Assembly: GCF_007995215.1 (NCBI RefSeq)
Contig: NZ_VCDK01000001.1
Location: 62,001-126,000, forward strand
DNA length: 64,000 nt
Source: Shimia ponticola
GTDB lineage: Bacteria > Pseudomonadota > Alphaproteobacteria > Rhodobacterales > Rhodobacteraceae
Reading direction: 5' to 3'
The position numbers and the translations under genes were made by a program. Positions 59,559 to 64,000 of this stretch are shown in pieces; the first letter of the stretch is position 1, and the number at the start of each line of letters is the position of its first letter. The notes beneath the pieces were generated by a model that was not told the origin of the DNA, did no database searches, and worked only from the letters and a program-made list of their open reading frames with translations.

Positions 59559-60613
59559 TGGCCTATACCGTCACGACACAAACGCGCGCCTCGCGTATCA
59601 CCACCGCCTTGGGTGCCGTCCTCATCGTGGTCCTCTTCGCCCTGCCGTTCTTTGCCGGGCGCGGGACGATTCAGGATATGTTTTTCATCCTGACGATGCT
59701 GGTGCTGGCCCAGTTCTGGAACCTGTTGGCCGGGTATGGCGGGTTGGTGAGCATTGGGCAGCAGGCCTTTGTCGGCATGGGGGCTTATGCGTTGTTTGGG
59801 GGGGTGATCCTCTGGGGGCTTGATCCCGTTCCGGCGATTTTGCTGGCTGGCGCTGCCGCGTTGGTGATTGCGGTGCCCACAGCATTCTTCGCCTTTCGCC
59901 TGAATGGCGCATATTTTGCCATTGGGACTTGGGTCATTGCAGAGGTCTTCCGTCTCCTCGTGGCGCAATGGAAGACGCTCGGCGGTGGCACAGGCACATC
60001 GCTTCCGCGTGATGCAACGCGTGACATGTGGTTCGTCGAATTGATCAAGGAAGCGCTCGACGTTCGCTCGGCAGCCGCACGCGATATTCTGGCCTATTGG
60101 CTGGCGCTGGTTTTGGCCCTTGTCACGATCGGTGGCATCTATTGGCTGCTGCGCACGCGCCGCGGGCTGGCTTTGGCGGCGGTGCGCGACAATACCGAGG
60201 CCGCAAAATCCGTGGGCGTCGATGCTGGCCGCATGAAATGGATCGTGTTCCTCACATCCGCCTTTGGCACAGGTTTGGCCGGTGGGCTGATCTACATGCA
60301 AAAGGCGCGCATCAGCCCGGACGCCGCCTTCAGCGTCACTGACTGGACCGCTTACGTGATCTTTATCGTTGTCATCGGTGGTATCGGCACGATCGAAGGC
60401 CCGATCATCGGTGTTCTGGTCTTCTTCCTGCTGCAATCGCTGCTCGCTGACTTCGGCAGTTGGTATCTCTTGACCCTAGGCGTCTTGGCCATTGCGATCA
60501 TGCTGGTGGCACCACGCGGCCTTTGGGGGCTGCTGTCTGAGCGCACCGGACTTCATCTATTTCCAATTCGTCGCCGGTTGATCGGTGGCAGGCTTACATC
60601 TTCGGAGGAGTAA
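59558..60613 (+). CDS. ABC transporter permease (LivM type)
   Basis: 351-residue membrane protein with about nine hydrophobic helices. The GYGGLVSIGQQAFVGMGAY motif (about 55-73) and the cytoplasmic loop RRGLALAAVRDNTEAAKSVGVD mark it as LivM. Start overlaps the preceding stop by one base. Pairs with the LivH-like permease; the monooxygenase gene starts two bases after its stop. Confidence 0.87.
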   Translation: MAYTVTTQTRASRITTALGAVLIVVLFALPFFAGRGTIQDMFFILTMLVLAQFWNLLAGYGGLVSIGQQAFVGMGAYALFGGVILWGLDPVPAILLAGAAALVIAVPTAFFAFRLNGAYFAIGTWVIAEVFRLLVAQWKTLGGGTGTSLPRDATRDMWFVELIKEALDVRSAAARDILAYWLALVLALVTIGGIYWLLRTRRGLALAAVRDNTEAAKSVGVDAGRMKWIVFLTSAFGTGLAGGLIYMQKARISPDAAFSVTDWTAYVIFIVVIGGIGTIEGPIIGVLVFFLLQSLLADFGSWYLLTLGVLAIAIMLVAPRGLWGLLSERTGLHLFPIRRRLIGGRLTSSEE

Positions 60614-60615
60614 TC

Positions 60616-62370
60616 ATGGCGGACATCACGACAGAGGTTCTTGTCATCGGCACAGGCCCGGCAGGCTCATCGGCGGCAGCATTGCTTTCGACCTATGGTA
60701 TCGAGAACGTCGTCATCAACCGCTACCATTGGTTGGCGAACACGCCCCGTGCCCACATCACCAACCAGCGCACCATGGAGGTGCTGCGCGACCTTGGCAA
60801 AGATGTCGAGGACGAGGTGTATCTTCACGCCATGGATCAAAGCATCATGGGCGAGAACGTGTTTTGTGAAAGCCTCGCCGGCGAAGAAATTGGCCGCATG
60901 AAATCCTGGGGCACGCATCCTTTGTCCAAGGCTGAACACCTGCTTTCGTCGCCGAGCTTCATGAACGATCTGCCGCAGACCTTCATGGAACCGATCCTGT
61001 TCAAGACTGCCTGCAAACGCGGCACGCGGGCGCGCATGAGCACCGAGTACAAATCCCACGTTCAGGACGCCGAAGGGGTGACGACAACCTGTGTCGACCG
61101 CATGACGGGGCAGGAGCTGACCATTCGGTCGAAATACCTGATTGGAGCCGATGGTGGCAACTCTCTGGTCGCTGAGCACGAAAACCTGCCCATGGAAGGT
61201 AAGATGGGTGTTGGCGGGTCGATGAACATCTACTTCCGTGCGGACCTGTCCCAATACGTCGCGCACCGCCCATCGGTGCTATACTGGGTGATGCAGCCCG
61301 GTGCAGATGTGGGCGGTATCGGCATGGGCCTTGTCCGCTGTATCCGTCCTTGGAATGAATGGCTGATCGTCTGGGGCTATGACATCAACGAGCCTGCGCC
61401 GAATGTCGACGAAAAGATGGCGACAGATGTGGCGCGGCAGTTGGTCGGTGATCCCGAGCTTGAGATTGACCTGATCAGCGCCAACACCTGGACCGTCAAC
61501 GACAGCTACGCGACGCAGATGTCCAAGGGCCGCGTGTTCATCATGGGCGATGCCGCGCACCGCCATCCGCCGTCAAACGGGCTTGGCTCGAACACGTCGA
61601 TCCAGGATGCCTTTAACCTGGCTTGGAAGCTCGCGGCCGTCCTCAAGGGGCAGGCGGGCGAGCGATTGCTCGACAGCTACTCGGAAGAGCGCGCGCCGGT
61701 GGCCAAACAGATCGTGACCCGCGCCAATCAGTCGATCGGGGAATTCGGCCCGATCTTTGAAGCGCTGGGCATGACCGGCGGGACCGACATCGAAAAGATC
61801 AAAGCCAACATGGATGCACGCTGCGACAGCACGCCTGAGGCCGAGGCCCAACGGGATGCTTTGAATGCCGCAATCGCCTTCAAGAAGTACGAGTTCGACG
61901 CCCACGGTGTGGAAATGAACCAACGCTACGTGTCTGATGCCACAGTCACGGACGGTCAGATCGAACCAGATTTCGCATTGGACGCCGACTTGCATTACCA
62001 ACCGACGACATGGCCCGGCGCGCGCATCCCTCACGCATGGCTATTTGATGCGGATGGGGCGAAGCATTCGACACTCGATCTGGCCGGAGGAGGGGCATTC
62101 ACGCTCTTTACCGGTTTGGGCGGCAAGGCTTGGGCAGATGCCGCAGCCGAGGTGGCCGACGCGCTTGGGATCACTTTGAATGCCCACGTCATCGGCCCGC
62201 GTCAGGAATATATCGATCACAGCGGCGATTGGGCGCGCGCAAAAGAGATCAGCGACAGCGGATGTATCGTCACGCGCCCTGACCAGCACGTGTGTTGGCG
62301 CATCGAAGCCATGGCCGAAGATCCAAAGGCCGAATTGACCCGCGTGATGACGTCAATCCTCGCACGATAG
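60616..62370 (+). CDS. FAD-dependent phenolic monooxygenase (TfdB / resorcinol hydroxylase-like)
   Basis: 584 residues of the class A flavoprotein hydroxylase family. FAD motif VLVIGTGPAGSSAAALLS (about 9-26), the DG motif YLIGADGGNS (about 173-182), and the GD motif VFIMGDAAHRHPPSNGLGSNTSIQDAFNLAWKLA are intact; a thioredoxin-like C-terminal domain follows from about 440. Expected to hydroxylate a phenol with NAD(P)H and O2. With the intradiol dioxygenase next to it and maleylacetate reductase upstream, conversion of resorcinol or a substituted phenol to hydroxyquinol is the best fit. An aGGAGGAGTa-like site precedes the ATG. Confidence 0.83.
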   Translation: MADITTEVLVIGTGPAGSSAAALLSTYGIENVVINRYHWLANTPRAHITNQRTMEVLRDLGKDVEDEVYLHAMDQSIMGENVFCESLAGEEIGRMKSWGTHPLSKAEHLLSSPSFMNDLPQTFMEPILFKTACKRGTRARMSTEYKSHVQDAEGVTTTCVDRMTGQELTIRSKYLIGADGGNSLVAEHENLPMEGKMGVGGSMNIYFRADLSQYVAHRPSVLYWVMQPGADVGGIGMGLVRCIRPWNEWLIVWGYDINEPAPNVDEKMATDVARQLVGDPELEIDLISANTWTVNDSYATQMSKGRVFIMGDAAHRHPPSNGLGSNTSIQDAFNLAWKLAAVLKGQAGERLLDSYSEERAPVAKQIVTRANQSIGEFGPIFEALGMTGGTDIEKIKANMDARCDSTPEAEAQRDALNAAIAFKKYEFDAHGVEMNQRYVSDATVTDGQIEPDFALDADLHYQPTTWPGARIPHAWLFDADGAKHSTLDLAGGGAFTLFTGLGGKAWADAAAEVADALGITLNAHVIGPRQEYIDHSGDWARAKEISDSGCIVTRPDQHVCWRIEAMAEDPKAELTRVMTSILAR

Positions 62371-62379
62371 GAGCATGTG

Positions 62380-63261
62380 ATGACCAGCAACGAGCAAGGC
62401 TATTTCACCGAGGAAAACTCGGCAGATGTCGTCATCAGCCGCAACGCAGAGGCCAAGGACGCCCGCCTTGCCGAGGTGATGGCGGCGATTACCAAACACC
62501 TGCACGCAGCGGTCAAAGAGATCGAGCCGACGCAGGAAGAATGGTTCGAGGCGATCCAGTTTCTGACCAAGGTCGGCCACATGTGCGATGACTGGCGTCA
62601 GGAATTCATCCTGCTGAGCGACAGTCTGGGTGTGTCGATGCTTGTCGATGCGATCAACAATCGCAAACCGTCAGGGGCGTCTGAATCCACCGTCCTTGGC
62701 CCGTTTCACGTGCCTGATGCGCCCGAGCTTCCGATGGGGGCGGATATTTGCCTTGACCAAAAGGGCGAACCGATGCTGGTTAAAGGGCGGATCTTAGGGA
62801 CCGACGGCAATCCCATCGACGCGGCCAAGATTGATGTCTGGCAGGCAAATGATGAAGGTTTCTACGACGTTCAGCAAAAGGGATTGCAGCCAGATTTCAA
62901 TTTGCGCGGCGTCTTTCGCACTGGCGCGGATGGCAGCTATCACTTCAAGGGCGTAAAGCCGAAATTCTATCCGATCCCGGCGGACGGACCGGTTGGACAG
63001 TTGCTCGACAAACTCGGGCGGCACCCATATCGGCCCGCTCATCTGCATTACATCCTTGAAGCCGACGGGTATGAAACGTTGATCACGCATATCTTTGATC
63101 CCGACGACCCCTACATTCACTCTGATGCGGTTTTCGGCGTGAAAGAGAGCCTCTTGGCGAAGTTCGACCTGATCGAAGATCCCGCCAAAATCGCCGAAGA
63201 GGGATTTGAGGGGCCGTATTACGAGGTAATCCATGATTTCGTTCTGGCGCCCGCGTCATGA
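62380..63261 (+). CDS. hydroxyquinol 1,2-dioxygenase-type intradiol dioxygenase
   Basis: 293 residues. Iron ligands Tyr162, Tyr197, His221 and His223 are in the correct order and almost the same numbering as Nocardioides hydroxyquinol 1,2-dioxygenase. The N-terminal dimerisation helices (about 25-90) and the LGPFHVPDAPE linker are typical. Cleaves hydroxyquinol to maleylacetate. ATG 62380 is six bases from GGAG and preferred to the GTG one codon upstream. Its stop overlaps the following start (ATGA). A catechol or chlorocatechol substrate cannot be fully excluded. Confidence 0.86.
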   Translation: MTSNEQGYFTEENSADVVISRNAEAKDARLAEVMAAITKHLHAAVKEIEPTQEEWFEAIQFLTKVGHMCDDWRQEFILLSDSLGVSMLVDAINNRKPSGASESTVLGPFHVPDAPELPMGADICLDQKGEPMLVKGRILGTDGNPIDAAKIDVWQANDEGFYDVQQKGLQPDFNLRGVFRTGADGSYHFKGVKPKFYPIPADGPVGQLLDKLGRHPYRPAHLHYILEADGYETLITHIFDPDDPYIHSDAVFGVKESLLAKFDLIEDPAKIAEEGFEGPYYEVIHDFVLAPAS

Positions 63262-64000
63262 GCAATCCGTGCATCATCTGTGTGGCGATCACCGGCAGTC
63301 TGCCCCGCAAGTCAGATAATCCGGCCGTCCCGATCACAGTCAGCGAACAGATCGAGAGCACCCACGCCGCCTTTGAGGCCGGTGCCACGATTGTGCATGC
63401 CCATGTCCGCAACGATGATGAAACCCCGTCCAGCGATCCGGACAGATTTGCGACGTTGAAAGAGGGGATCGAAGCCCACTGTCCGGGCATGATCATTCAG
63501 TTCTCGACTGGCGGTCGCTCAGGTGCAGGCAAGACGCGCGGCGGCATGCTGCCGCTCCGGCCCGATATGGCGTCCCTTTCCGTTGGTTCGAACAATTTCC
63601 CAACCCGGGTTTATGAAAACCCACCTGATCTGGTGGAGTGGCTCGCGGCGGAAATGGTGAGCCATGGTGTCAAGCCCGAGATCGAGGCCTTTGACCTGTC
63701 GCATATCCTGCAAGCAGCAGCGATGCATGAGCGCGGTCAGATCAAGGATCTGCCGTATGTTCAGTTCGTGATGGGCGTGAAGAATGCAATGCCAGCGGAC
63801 AAGCATGTCTTTGATTTCTATGTCCAAACCGTCAAACGCCTGTTCGGTGACGATGCGCCATGGTGCGCCGCAGGCATCGGTCCCAATCAAATTGTCCTCA
63901 ACGAATGGTCCGTCGCCGCAGGCGGTCACGCCCGCACCGGGCTCGAAGACAATGTGCGCTTGGATAAGACTACACTTGCCCCCTCGAACGCAGCCCTTGT
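63258..64000 (+). CDS. beta-keto acid cleavage enzyme (BKACE/Kce, DUF849), truncated by the window edge
   Basis: The first 247 residues are present; the frame is open to the right edge. Zinc ligands His47 and His49 in VHAHVR, FSTGGRSG, and the late ARTGLEDNVR segment are hallmarks of the 3-keto-5-aminohexanoate cleavage family. These enzymes exchange a beta-keto acid with acetyl-CoA to give acetoacetate and an acyl-CoA. Placed after hydroxyquinol dioxygenase in the same operon (ATGA overlap), 3-oxoadipate is an attractive substrate, which would yield succinyl-CoA plus acetoacetate (inference). Normal family length is about 275-310 residues, so little is missing. Confidence 0.85.
   Translation, partial: MSNPCIICVAITGSLPRKSDNPAVPITVSEQIESTHAAFEAGATIVHAHVRNDDETPSSDPDRFATLKEGIEAHCPGMIIQFSTGGRSGAGKTRGGMLPLRPDMASLSVGSNNFPTRVYENPPDLVEWLAAEMVSHGVKPEIEAFDLSHILQAAAMHERGQIKDLPYVQFVMGVKNAMPADKHVFDFYVQTVKRLFGDDAPWCAAGIGPNQIVLNEWSVAAGGHARTGLEDNVRLDKTTLAPSNAAL

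Noticed and set aside
59363-60436. 357-residue leftward open frame opposite the permease genes
   Set aside because: Composition is extremely polar, mirroring hydrophobic codons on the coding strand; not a gene.
1-64000. Search by eye for tRNA genes, rRNA, IS elements, integrases, att sites and CRISPR arrays
   Set aside because: None could be supported; no transposase-like protein or terminal inverted repeats were seen, so the accessory-looking catabolic loci show no direct sign of recent mobility.

Overview
The window looks like a chromosomal segment from a marine alphaproteobacterium of the Roseobacter group (Rhodobacterales). The complete thiosulfate-oxidizing sox cluster in Paracoccus-like order, an ALAS-type hemA, the many TRAP-free catabolic operons, a Tat-rich periplasmic protein set and the roughly 60% GC composition all fit. 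The assignment is inference from gene content; there is no rRNA gene or other phylogenetic marker here, and no tRNA, IS element, integrase or CRISPR array was seen.

Layout. 1-3115: the end of an unidentified gene, a 635-residue protein of unknown function, and a 2-keto-3-deoxygluconate kinase. 3354-9662: a sulfide/persulfide module (Crp/Fnr-type regulator, DUF2892 protein, two-part YeeE/YedE sulfur transporter, persulfide dioxygenase, DUF442-sulfide:quinone reductase fusion, SulP anion transporter). 9708-27225: the sox locus. soxS, soxR and soxT read leftward; soxVW-XYZABCDEF read rightward, followed by a DUF302 protein and hemA. A rhodanese, a DUF2892 protein and a YeeE/YedE protein, then two metallo-beta-lactamase-fold proteins, read leftward. 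27357-40149: two divergent, tightly overlapping catabolic operons around an RpiR-type regulator. The leftward operon has a Rieske oxygenase, GFA protein, Asp/Glu-racemase-fold protein, sulfotransferase-like protein, carboxymuconolactone-decarboxylase-family protein and SDR. The rightward one has an FAD/GcvT demethylase, a DddQ-like cupin, three tandem enolase-superfamily enzymes and a class III aminotransferase. 40312-42714: an ECF sigma factor, a convergent anti-sigma-like protein and a subtilase lipoprotein. 42801-47584: LysR regulator and hydantoinase/oxoprolinase subunits A and B. 47729-53758: a 2,009-residue secreted RTX protein. 53775-64000: LysR regulator and a divergent hydroxyquinol-type aromatic operon (maleylacetate reductase, branched-chain-type ABC transporter, FAD monooxygenase, intradiol dioxygenase, start of a beta-keto acid cleavage enzyme).

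How the parts work together. Sulfide would be oxidized by SQR and the persulfide dioxygenase, thiosulfate by the periplasmic Sox complex, with SoxV/SoxW/SoxS keeping SoxY and other thiols reduced and hemA supplying haem for SoxX, A, D and E. The local ArsR-family SoxR carries two cysteines with the spacing of the persulfide sensors SqrR/BigR, and ATTC-N8-GAAT sites lie before soxX and before the second leftward operon, with near matches elsewhere, suggesting one persulfide-responsive regulon. The 27-40 kb locus is the best candidate for an undescribed pathway: its Rieske oxygenase has the Glu-x2-His-x4-His iron site of quaternary-ammonium oxygenases and its FAD/GcvT enzyme looks like a sarcosine/dimethylglycine demethylase, so an N-methylated (betaine-like) substrate is likely, but the exact compound cannot be read from sequence. 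The last operon suggests an aromatic pathway ending in 3-oxoadipate that may be split by a keto-acid cleavage enzyme rather than by CoA transferase plus thiolase.
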